Part shown: positions 8,064 through 13,747 of the stretch, one piece after another
Position numbering within the stretch: position 1 is the first letter of the stretch
Layout of the letters: every line of letters begins with the position of its first letter
Source: Deltaproteobacteria bacterium
Lineage (GTDB): Bacteria; Desulfobacterota; DSM-4660; Desulfatiglandales; Desulfatiglandaceae
Length of the DNA: 13,747 nucleotides
Direction: 5' to 3'
NCBI GenBank assembly: GCA_003646995.1
Contig: QMLZ01000058.1
Location: 1-13,747, forward strand
The notes under the pieces: model-generated
The model's input: the letters and a program-made list of their open reading frames with translations, nothing else
Told to the model about the DNA's origin: nothing
Database searches by the model: none
Program-made: the position numbers and the translations under genes

Positions 8064-9230
8064 ATGAGAGAAGTGGCCGTATTAGGTGTAGCAATGACCA
8101 AATTCGGTGTATCAGAGAAAACCAATCTGGAGATGTTTGCAGAAGCAGGGCTTGAGGCCATGGCCAGATCAAAAGTAGAGCCAGGAGATATCCAGGCCCT
8201 TTTTTTCGGCAATTGTCTCGGCGGCTTCGAAGAGGGCCAGCTACACATGGCACCATTTGCCCATTCTGAATTGGGGCTTCCCGTTTCTGCGCCGGCTGTT
8301 CGTTTCGAGTGCGCTTGCGCGACAGCTACTGTGGCAATCAGGCAAGCTGCTTTGCTTGTTGCCGGAGGGATTTATGATCTCGTGCTGGCAGGAGGCACAG
8401 AAAGGGCCACTATTATGGGTACGCCGCTTGCCACCCGGACCTTTGCCATGGCATCCCAAGCCCTCCATGAGTCTACTGCAGGAATAACCTTCCCTGGAGT
8501 GTTTGCCATGGCTGCTCACATGTATGCAGCTAAATACGGCATAGGACTTAATGAGTTGAAAAGGCACATGGCAGAAGTTGCAGTGAAAAATCACCGCCAT
8601 GGGGCCCTGAATCCAAAGGCTCACTTCCAAAAAGAGATAGACGTGGACACGGTGCTAAACAGCATGATGGTGGCAGATCCGCTTCAATTATTTGACTGCT
8701 GTCCCTTTTCAGATGGAGCCGCGGCGGTTGTAATTGCAGAGGCAAGCAAGGCTAGAGACCTCGTTAAAAAACCTATTTACATCGCGGGGATGGGCCAGGC
8801 TGCATCAGGCGCCCTTTACTTACAGCAGGACATAACTAGAGTCAGGGCCAGAGAGGAGGCTGCCCGGCAAGCCTATTCCCAGGCAGGTCTACGTCCGGCT
8901 GATGTAGACGTTGTGGAACTGCATGACTGTTTCACCATTGCCGAGATCTTGGCCATTGAAAGCCTTGGTTTCTACGAATTCGGCAAGGGCTATGAGGCCG
9001 CAACAAGGGGGGAAACCACCTTTGGTGGCAAGGTAGTGATAAATCCGTCAGGCGGGTTAAAGGCAAAAGGTCATCCCATAGGAGCCACGGGCGCAGCACA
9101 AGTGACAGAAATCGTGGAGCAATTGCGGGGAGAGTGCGGTGAGCGCCAGGTGGAAGGTGCACGAATTGGGTTCGTAGATACCCTTGGCGGAGATCTAGGA
9201 ACCGTATGCAACATAATTTTGAGGAGTTGA
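8064..9230 (+). CDS. SCP2-type thiolase (acetyl-CoA acyltransferase), DUF35-paired
   Basis: A thiolase-fold enzyme expected to cleave a 3-ketoacyl-CoA with CoA, or to run the reverse condensation. It has 388 residues from the ATG at 8064. The nucleophilic cysteine is most likely Cys85 in ECACAT (Cys83 is adjacent), HDCF is at 287-290 and GHP at 336-338, with TLGG at 373-376 where classical thiolases have their CxG motif. In SCP2-type thiolases the HDCF cysteine is understood to take over the role of the missing CxG cysteine (family knowledge). All of these are present, so it is probably active and not a Ltp2-like aldolase that has lost the cysteines. The DUF35 gene starts 3 bases after the stop. 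Together with the SDR and the dehydrogenase it forms a beta-oxidation-like set; substrate unknown. Confidence 0.9.
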   Translation: MREVAVLGVAMTKFGVSEKTNLEMFAEAGLEAMARSKVEPGDIQALFFGNCLGGFEEGQLHMAPFAHSELGLPVSAPAVRFECACATATVAIRQAALLVAGGIYDLVLAGGTERATIMGTPLATRTFAMASQALHESTAGITFPGVFAMAAHMYAAKYGIGLNELKRHMAEVAVKNHRHGALNPKAHFQKEIDVDTVLNSMMVADPLQLFDCCPFSDGAAAVVIAEASKARDLVKKPIYIAGMGQAASGALYLQQDITRVRAREEAARQAYSQAGLRPADVDVVELHDCFTIAEILAIESLGFYEFGKGYEAATRGETTFGGKVVINPSGGLKAKGHPIGATGAAQVTEIVEQLRGECGERQVEGARIGFVDTLGGDLGTVCNIILRS

Positions 9231-9233
9231 CAA

Positions 9234-9635
9234 ATGGCATACTCTATTCCTTATACCAAGTACCAAAAAAATCTAAAAGAGGGCCGGTTCATAGGTCTTA
9301 AATGCTCCAAATGTGGTGCGATCAATTTTCCTCCCATGGGCATATGCCGGGAGTGTAGCGGATCCGAACTTGAGGAAACCTCGCTGAACGGTGAGGGAAC
9401 CATCCGCACTTTCACGGTCATCCGGGTTGCCCCGGAGGGGCGCAAACCACCCTATATCATAGTCATGGTTGAACTGGACGAAGGGCCATATGTCATTGGC
9501 AACCTTCAAGGGCTGGACCCCGATAATGCGGGTATGGACCTCATTGGTAAAAAGGTGCGCATGGGTACTGTTCAAGTACAGGGGGATGTTTATTCACTGG
9601 GAGAGGCACTGGTACCAGCATTCAGTTTAATTTAA
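9234..9635 (+). CDS. DUF35 zinc-ribbon/OB-fold protein, thiolase partner
   Basis: A 133-residue protein with an N-terminal helix, a rubredoxin-like zinc ribbon CSKC...CREC (Cys24, Cys27, Cys38, Cys41) and a C-terminal OB-fold with alternating strands (about 55-125, including GTIRTFTVIRVAPEG). Proteins of this family bind thiolases, and in archaeal thiolase/HMG-CoA synthase, ChsH2/Ltp2 and BbsA/BbsB complexes they form part of the substrate channel or CoA-binding surface. The gene lies 3 bases after the thiolase stop, with GGAG (9223-9226) overlapping the thiolase end, so the two products are almost certainly made together in matched amounts. All four zinc ligands are present and the length is usual for the family. 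It has no catalytic role of its own that can be inferred. Confidence 0.9.
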   Translation: MAYSIPYTKYQKNLKEGRFIGLKCSKCGAINFPPMGICRECSGSELEETSLNGEGTIRTFTVIRVAPEGRKPPYIIVMVELDEGPYVIGNLQGLDPDNAGMDLIGKKVRMGTVQVQGDVYSLGEALVPAFSLI

Positions 9636-9661
9636 CATCTCCTGTGTTTTTGTCGGAAATA

Positions 9662-10597
9662 ATGAGTGCCCGGCTACAAGAAAAATTTATCGGTGCCATG
9701 ATCGGCAGCGCCCTGGGTGATGCCATAGGTGAGCTTGCCTTCCAGTATCATACGAAAAATGCACTTCTAAAAGCAGTTCACAGATCCTCAATACTTCGCT
9801 ACACAGACGACACAGCCATGGCCATTGGGCTGGCCGAATCCCTTGTGGAACGGGGTGATGTGGACCAAGAGCACATCGGTGAGAGGTTCCGCTTTAATTA
9901 CGAAGCTGAACCCTGGCGCGGATATGCCTCTGGCCCACCCACCATTTTTTCCTTGGTGAGCCGTAGGAACGTAAGATATGTGGAAGCAGCCAGAAGTCTA
10001 TTCGGCGGGGAAGGTTCTTTAGGAAATGGTGCCGCAATGCGTATAGTGCCTGTGGGCATCTTCTTCCACGGAAGCAATCATCTGCTTGAAAAGGCCCGTC
10101 AGTCAGCAGAGGTAACTCATGCCCATCCCGTCGGTATGGACGGAGCAGCAATCCAGGCCATGGCAATCTCTATGGCCGTTGATATGGACCCCTCCGAAGC
10201 CTTCTCTTGGCCTGAAATGCTCAACAACCTTATCAAGGAGGCAAAGACCAAGGAAATTAAAGAAAAGTTGACAGAGGTGAAGAACCTCCTTGATCAGAGA
10301 AGTTCTCCGGAGAATGCTGCCCGCAAAATCGGTCGATCAGTTGCCGTTCATGAGTCCATGCCCTTTGCCATTTACTCATTTTTGCGGCATCCTGAATCCT
10401 TTGATTCTTGCTTAATGTGCGCGGTCCTCAACGGCGGAGACCGCGACACCCTTGGTGCGATGGCAGGTGCGATTTCAGGAGCTTATCTTGGAATAGGGGA
10501 TATACCGGGCGAATGGATCTCCCGCTTGGAAAACCGTGGATATATCCAAGAACTGGCAACCAAGCTTTATACCATTCATTCGGGGAGCACAACCTGA
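9662..10597 (+). CDS. ADP-ribosylglycohydrolase family protein, ARH3-like
   Basis: A predicted metal-dependent hydrolase that removes ADP-ribose from proteins or from O-acyl-ADP-ribose. It has 311 residues from the ATG at 9662; a GTG at 9644 would add six. Motifs: GDAIGE (19-24), TDDT (48-51), GNGAAMR (121-127), THAH (152-155), HESMPFAIYSFLR (230-242), and GGDRDT (258-263) with Asp260, Asp262 and Thr263 as metal ligands. Spacing and wording follow human ARH3 from memory (RGY-G, F--G-GS-GNG-AMR, ESVP-AIY-FLR, GGDTDT, AGAI-GAY-G), more closely than DraG. It is the last gene of the + strand group, 26 bases after DUF35. Why an ADP-ribosylhydrolase sits with acyl-CoA genes is not known; see findings. 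The start has only a weak ribosome-binding site. Confidence 0.88.
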   Translation: MSARLQEKFIGAMIGSALGDAIGELAFQYHTKNALLKAVHRSSILRYTDDTAMAIGLAESLVERGDVDQEHIGERFRFNYEAEPWRGYASGPPTIFSLVSRRNVRYVEAARSLFGGEGSLGNGAAMRIVPVGIFFHGSNHLLEKARQSAEVTHAHPVGMDGAAIQAMAISMAVDMDPSEAFSWPEMLNNLIKEAKTKEIKEKLTEVKNLLDQRSSPENAARKIGRSVAVHESMPFAIYSFLRHPESFDSCLMCAVLNGGDRDTLGAMAGAISGAYLGIGDIPGEWISRLENRGYIQELATKLYTIHSGSTT

Positions 10598-10643
10598 CAA
10601 CACCGGGCCTTGCCTAATAAATAACAGCAATGAATTATAACTC

Positions 10644-11786
10644 TCACAATCCCATAAATTTTGCCGCCACATATTTCATGATCTCATTTGTTCCGGCGAA
10701 TATGGAAAGCACGCGCGTATCCCTCCAGGCTCTGGCTATCGGGTATTCCTCGCAGTATCCATAACCACCATGAAGTTGAACGCACCCGTCTGCCACCCGC
10801 ATCGCCATTTCTGTTGTCCAGTACTTGGCCATTGATACTTCCACCACGATGTTTTTCCCTTCCATATGATCAACGATGAGCTTATCAAGAAAAGTCCGGC
10901 CAAGCTTGACCTCAGTTGCCATTTCCACCAGTCTGAACTGGGTATTCTGGAATTTTGAAATGGGTCTTCCAAAGGCCTTTCGCTCTTTGCAGTATTTGAT
11001 TGTCATATCCAGCATGTTCTCAGCACCTGCGACCGCGGCTATTGCGCACATAAGCCTTTCTTGCTGCAGCTTTTCCATCATCATCATGAAACCACCACCC
11101 TTTTGTCCGAGGCGGTTTCGCTTCGGGATACGGCAGTCTTCAAAAAAGAGTTCTGCCGTATCCTGGCTATGCCATCCAACCTTCTTGATTTTCTTTCCCT
11201 TTTCAAATCCAGGAGTCCCTGCCTCTACCAAATACAGGTCAATGGCCTCGTAAGGGTTCTCCACATTTGGATCCCGCGCTGCCAGCACCACAAGGTCGCA
11301 GTTAAGCCCATTGCTGATAAAGGTTTTCTGACCATTGATAACAACCCAGTCACCTTCTTCCACGGCCGTAGTCCTAATGGCCGCCAAGTCACTACCTGTA
11401 TTGGGCTCTGTCATTGCAATGGCAGTAATAATCTCTCCGGATACACACTTAGGAAGATACTTCTTCTTGAGTTCCTCAGAAGCAAAAGATGTTATGTAAG
11501 GCACAACCACGTCACTATGCAACGGCGCAGTAAGTCCCGTGTGGTTGGTTCTTACCAGTTCTTCTGCTAGGACCACCGAATAAAGAAAGTCTGCCCCAGC
11601 TCCACCATATTCTTCTGGTACTTGCATACACAAAAATCCCTGTTCCCCCATCTTACGCCATACGCTTTTAGGCACGATACCAGCTTCTTCCCACTCATCT
11701 ACGTAAGGAATAACCTCCTTTTCAAAGAACCTGCGCACTGCTTCCCTAAAAATCCTGTGTTCTTCAGTATATTTGATAATTTCCAT
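10644..11786 (-). CDS. Acyl-CoA dehydrogenase, long-chain type
   Basis: A flavin-dependent acyl-CoA dehydrogenase of 380 residues, convergent with the preceding genes. The N-terminal helical domain is followed by MTEPNTGSD (125-133), the FAD region and the C-terminal helices with KAFGRPISKFQNTQFRL and QLHGGYGYCEEYPIARAWRD. At the end is FAGTNEIMK, where short-chain enzymes have the catalytic EGT; the position is Ala364 here. The likely base is instead Glu243 in QQERL (241-245), which is the arrangement of mammalian long-chain and isovaleryl-CoA dehydrogenases. This makes a long or branched acyl-CoA substrate more probable (inference). The start has GGGAGG eight bases upstream (complement of 11795-11800). 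It is the last gene of a leftward group; 46 bases separate its stop from the converging hydrolase gene. Confidence 0.92.
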   Translation of the reverse strand: MEIIKYTEEHRIFREAVRRFFEKEVIPYVDEWEEAGIVPKSVWRKMGEQGFLCMQVPEEYGGAGADFLYSVVLAEELVRTNHTGLTAPLHSDVVVPYITSFASEELKKKYLPKCVSGEIITAIAMTEPNTGSDLAAIRTTAVEEGDWVVINGQKTFISNGLNCDLVVLAARDPNVENPYEAIDLYLVEAGTPGFEKGKKIKKVGWHSQDTAELFFEDCRIPKRNRLGQKGGGFMMMMEKLQQERLMCAIAAVAGAENMLDMTIKYCKERKAFGRPISKFQNTQFRLVEMATEVKLGRTFLDKLIVDHMEGKNIVVEVSMAKYWTTEMAMRVADGCVQLHGGYGYCEEYPIARAWRDTRVLSIFAGTNEIMKYVAAKFMGL

Positions 11787-11963
11787 TGACGAGGCCTCCC
11801 CTATAGAATCTATCTTCCCGCCCTTACGGCCAATCTCCCGGCTTGGCTCTCAAGAAAATATTGCAAGGGATTGGACCGGCGATAAGGAATTGATATGCGA
11901 ACAGGAAAATGGTGCAGAGAAATGAATATATGCTGTTGTCCCTTTAATTGATTATCTTCTGGA
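11787..11963. other. 177-base intergenic region, small protein to dehydrogenase
   Basis: Apart from the ribosome-binding site of the dehydrogenase (11795-11800), I see nothing definite. A weak inverted pair GCCAA...TTGGC (about 11829-11847, nine-base loop) is too short to call a terminator. The gap leaves room for a separate promoter for the dehydrogenase gene. Confidence 0.4.
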
Positions 11964-12302
11964 TTAATCCTCACAGCCCAGTGCAACAACATGCTTTTGA
12001 TTGTCCATAGTATAAAATACCAATTTCTGGGCTTCACCCCACTCTCTATCATCCATATAGCAATAAAAGGCTATGGTTTGCCCCGGCTTGATCCTCTGCT
12101 TCCCGTTGGGCATCAGGTTCTCCACTCTTTTAGCTCCGTTTTTTCCTATCAAATCAAAATAGCTGTACACTTCAGTCTCTTTCTCACCTGTGTTAGTGAG
12201 ATGGATCTCCAGATTCTGATCCCACACCTTCAGCGAGCAACATGTCTTAAATGCAAGCACGTCTTCTGCTGCCGAATCCATTATGGGCCTTATCTTGAGC
12301 AT
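11964..12302 (-). CDS. Small conserved-looking beta-rich protein of unknown function
   Basis: I do not recognise a named family. The product has 112 residues, no signal peptide or membrane segment, and alternating beta-prone stretches: NLEIHLTN (30-37), a turn NTGEKETEV, SYFDL (47-51), MPNGKQRIKPGQTIAFYCYMD (64-84) and QKLVFYTMD (92-100). The pairing of LTNTG---T-V with IKPGQTIAFY is the pattern of an immunoglobulin-like beta sandwich of the CARDB/DUF11 kind, so a protein-protein contact role is possible (inference). Cysteines are at 21, 22, 81 and 110. The ATG at 12302 has AGG about eight bases upstream. It lies between a thiolase gene (112 bases upstream) and an acyl-CoA dehydrogenase gene (177 bases downstream), on the same strand. 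The opposite-strand frame here has no recognisable motif. Confidence 0.7.
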   Translation of the reverse strand: MLKIRPIMDSAAEDVLAFKTCCSLKVWDQNLEIHLTNTGEKETEVYSYFDLIGKNGAKRVENLMPNGKQRIKPGQTIAFYCYMDDREWGEAQKLVFYTMDNQKHVVALGCED

Positions 12303-12414
12303 AAATTAGACCTATTCCTATTTTCTTCCTATTGGGTTTGTGTCCTTACCTCTATGAGGCTGAACCTAGGATCTTATACCTAACTCATTGGACCTTATCT
12401 CTGATGCCTATGCC

Positions 12415-13620
12415 TTACAGCTTGCCCACAATGGCAATACTACAAATATTCATAAACGGAACTCCACCCAAATTATGAGTGAGGCCGAACCGCGGATCTT
12501 CGATTTGTCTCTCACCAGCTCGACCGTGGAACTGTAAATACATCTCATAAAGCATCCTCAGCCCCGACGCCCCAATGGGATGACCAAAGCACTTAAGCCC
12601 ACCATCCACCTGGCAGGGAACTCCACCGCCCCGCAAATCGTAGAACCCGTCCAACACATCCTTGACCGCCTTGCCACGCTCGGAAATATGGAGATCTTCG
12701 TATGTGACTAATTCAGTGATCGAGAAGCAATCATGAACCTCCATCATACTGATCTCTTCACGGGGGTTTTTTATCCCGGCCTCCTGATAAGCCCTTGCAC
12801 TGCACTTGGCCGTGGTCACAAAGTGGTCGCCGTCCCATTCATTGTACCCCATCTCCTCCCCATTACTTAGGGCCAGTTGCAGGGCTTTAACGGTTACGAG
12901 ATCTTTCTTGCCCATCTCCTTTGCCTTTTCTACTGTAGTAACAATCGCGCACGCTGCTCCATCACTTACTCCGCAACAGTCATAGAGACCCAATGGGTAG
13001 GCAATAATAGGCGCGGCCATGACCTGTTCTTCAGTTACAGGCCTCCTCAGATGGGCCTTGGGATTGAGGGCCCCATTTGCATGGCTTTTAGCAGACACAT
13101 GCGCCATGGCTCTTTTGAGATCATTCTCAGGGATGCGATACTTCGCAGCATAAGCTGTCGCCAACTGGGCAAAGGCGCCCGGTGCGGTGACATTCGGCCA
13201 CCATAGCCAGCTCAGGGAACCCCAGTTGGACCCTGGGTTGGGCAGGCCTCCGTAGCCGGTGTCCTTCAGCTTTTCCACTCCCAGAGCCAGGCAAATATCA
13301 TAAGCTCCAGAAGCAACTGCATATACAGCTCCCCTGAATGCCTCCGTGCCACTCGCACAAAAATTTTCCGTCCTTGTAACAGGGATAAAAGGCAACCTCA
13401 GCGTAGTCGACAAGGGCAAGGCGCTTTTTCCCACGTTTATTTCTTCAAGACAAGTACCGAGCCAGGCGGCCTGTATCGCATCTCTATCAATCCCTGCATC
13501 TTCAATGCACTCCTCGAAGGCCTCCACCATCAGCTCTTCTGCACCTACCTCCCAGCGCTCTCCAAACTTGGTGCAGCCCATGCCAATAATCGCAACCTTG
13601 TCCCTGATTCCTGAAGACAT
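12415..13620 (-). CDS. SCP2-type thiolase (acetyl-CoA acyltransferase), no adjacent DUF35
   Basis: A second thiolase-fold enzyme, 401 residues from the ATG at 13620. The nucleophile is Cys88 in NFCASG, HDCF is at 296-299, GHP at 346-348 and HNLGG at 382-386 in the place of the classical CxG motif. The full SCP2-type catalytic set is therefore present. It is longer than the other thiolase in this window and clearly different from it in sequence (for example a tryptophan-rich segment SNWGSLSWLWWP at 131-142), so it is not a recent duplicate. No DUF35 zinc-ribbon gene lies beside it in the window. It would act on a 3-ketoacyl-CoA in thiolysis, or in condensation; substrate unknown. An earlier in-frame ATG at 13671 is rejected because GGAGGT sits six bases before 13620. 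Confidence 0.9.
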   Translation of the reverse strand: MSSGIRDKVAIIGMGCTKFGERWEVGAEELMVEAFEECIEDAGIDRDAIQAAWLGTCLEEINVGKSALPLSTTLRLPFIPVTRTENFCASGTEAFRGAVYAVASGAYDICLALGVEKLKDTGYGGLPNPGSNWGSLSWLWWPNVTAPGAFAQLATAYAAKYRIPENDLKRAMAHVSAKSHANGALNPKAHLRRPVTEEQVMAAPIIAYPLGLYDCCGVSDGAACAIVTTVEKAKEMGKKDLVTVKALQLALSNGEEMGYNEWDGDHFVTTAKCSARAYQEAGIKNPREEISMMEVHDCFSITELVTYEDLHISERGKAVKDVLDGFYDLRGGGVPCQVDGGLKCFGHPIGASGLRMLYEMYLQFHGRAGERQIEDPRFGLTHNLGGVPFMNICSIAIVGKL

Positions 13621-13626
13621 TATCTT

Positions 13627-13632
13627 ACCTCC
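13627..13632 (-). promoter_or_regulatory. Shine-Dalgarno site of the rightmost thiolase gene
   Basis: The complement of acctcc reads GGAGGT, six bases before the ATG at 13620. It fixes the start there and excludes the 17-residue longer version. Confidence 0.8.
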
Positions 13633-13639
13633 GGTAAAG

Positions 13640-13710
13640 TTATAAGTTATGAGTGAGCTAAAGTGATCCAAAATTATGAGTTATAAGTGAGCCCAAGTTA
13701 TGAGTTAGGA
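13640..13710. repeat. Degenerate TTATRAG direct repeats upstream of the thiolase gene
   Basis: Two 19-base units, TTATAAGTTATGAGTGAGC (13640-13658) and TTATGAGTTATAAGTGAGC (13674-13692), are 34 bases apart and differ at two positions, where the A and G of the two heptamers are swapped. A third partial copy, TTATGAGTTAGGA, is at 13698-13710. They lie in the 5' region of the leftward thiolase gene. The function is unknown; they could be operator half-sites or a family of dispersed intergenic repeats. Confidence 0.6.
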
Positions 13711-13747
13711 CCACTACTTAAGTTCTTCCCTATGGATGAAAATATCG

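Noticed and set aside
7813..8256. A 147-codon open frame on the - strand across the dehydrogenase-thiolase junction
   Set aside because: It is antisense to two clear enzyme genes; its composition (runs of Leu, Ser and Pro) is what reversed coding sequence gives.
8064..9230. Reading the thiolase as a Ltp2-like aldolase of steroid side-chain degradation because of its DUF35 partner
   Set aside because: The nucleophilic cysteine and the HDCF and GHP motifs are all kept, so ordinary thiolase chemistry is the simpler reading.
9644..9661. GTG start six codons upstream for the ARH3-like gene
   Set aside because: There is no better ribosome-binding site for the GTG, and the family-like start of helix one follows the ATG at 9662. 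It cannot be fully excluded.
10598..10643. Possible bidirectional terminator between the converging gene groups
   Set aside because: The 46 bases contain no GC-rich inverted repeat followed by a T-run on either strand; how transcription ends here is not visible.
11991..12383. A 130-codon open frame on the + strand over the small unknown gene
   Set aside because: It has no recognisable motif or ribosome-binding site, while the opposite frame has a regular beta-strand pattern, an AGG upstream of its ATG and a same-strand neighbourhood.
12303..12414. Small hairpin CCTC-TAT-GAGG and CCTATT copies downstream of the thiolase gene
   Set aside because: The stem is only four pairs and the short copies are within what chance allows in this AT-rich gap.

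Overview
The window looks like a bacterial chromosome segment, most likely from an anaerobic, fatty- or aromatic-acid-degrading member of the Desulfobacterota (the former Deltaproteobacteria). This is inferred from gene content only: a branched-chain (Liv/HAAT-type) ABC transporter with an acyl-CoA synthetase gene inside it, next to several acyl-CoA dehydrogenase and SCP2-type thiolase genes. Base composition is roughly balanced by eye (not counted). No rRNA, tRNA, CRISPR array, insertion sequence or phage gene was seen.

Left part (1-6024, + strand): a tightly packed import and activation operon. It holds the 3' part of a periplasmic substrate-binding protein gene, two ABC ATPases (LivG and LivF type), a long-chain-type AMP-forming acyl-CoA synthetase, and two permeases (LivM then LivH type). 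The embedded synthetase suggests that the imported compound is a carboxylic acid that becomes a CoA thioester on arrival, rather than an amino acid.

Middle part (6085-10597, + strand): an HSD10-like short-chain dehydrogenase, a short-chain-type acyl-CoA dehydrogenase, an SCP2-type thiolase, its probable DUF35 zinc-ribbon/OB-fold partner, and an ARH3-like ADP-ribosylhydrolase. The first four supply dehydrogenation, 3-hydroxyacyl-CoA oxidation and thiolysis. An enoyl-CoA hydratase, the electron-transfer flavoprotein and a regulator are not in the window. The ADP-ribosylhydrolase is the unexpected member.

Right part (10644-13620, - strand): a convergent group read leftward, made of a second SCP2-type thiolase, a small unrecognised beta-rich protein (112 residues), and an acyl-CoA dehydrogenase of the long-chain type whose catalytic Glu lies in a different place from that of the first dehydrogenase. 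Degenerate TTATRAG repeats lie upstream of this thiolase, and a 10-base piece of the same motif lies downstream in inverted orientation.

There is no gene-free stretch longer than 300 bases. The most interesting points are the ARH3-like hydrolase in a beta-oxidation operon, the transporter with a built-in CoA ligase, and the small unknown gene between a thiolase and a dehydrogenase.
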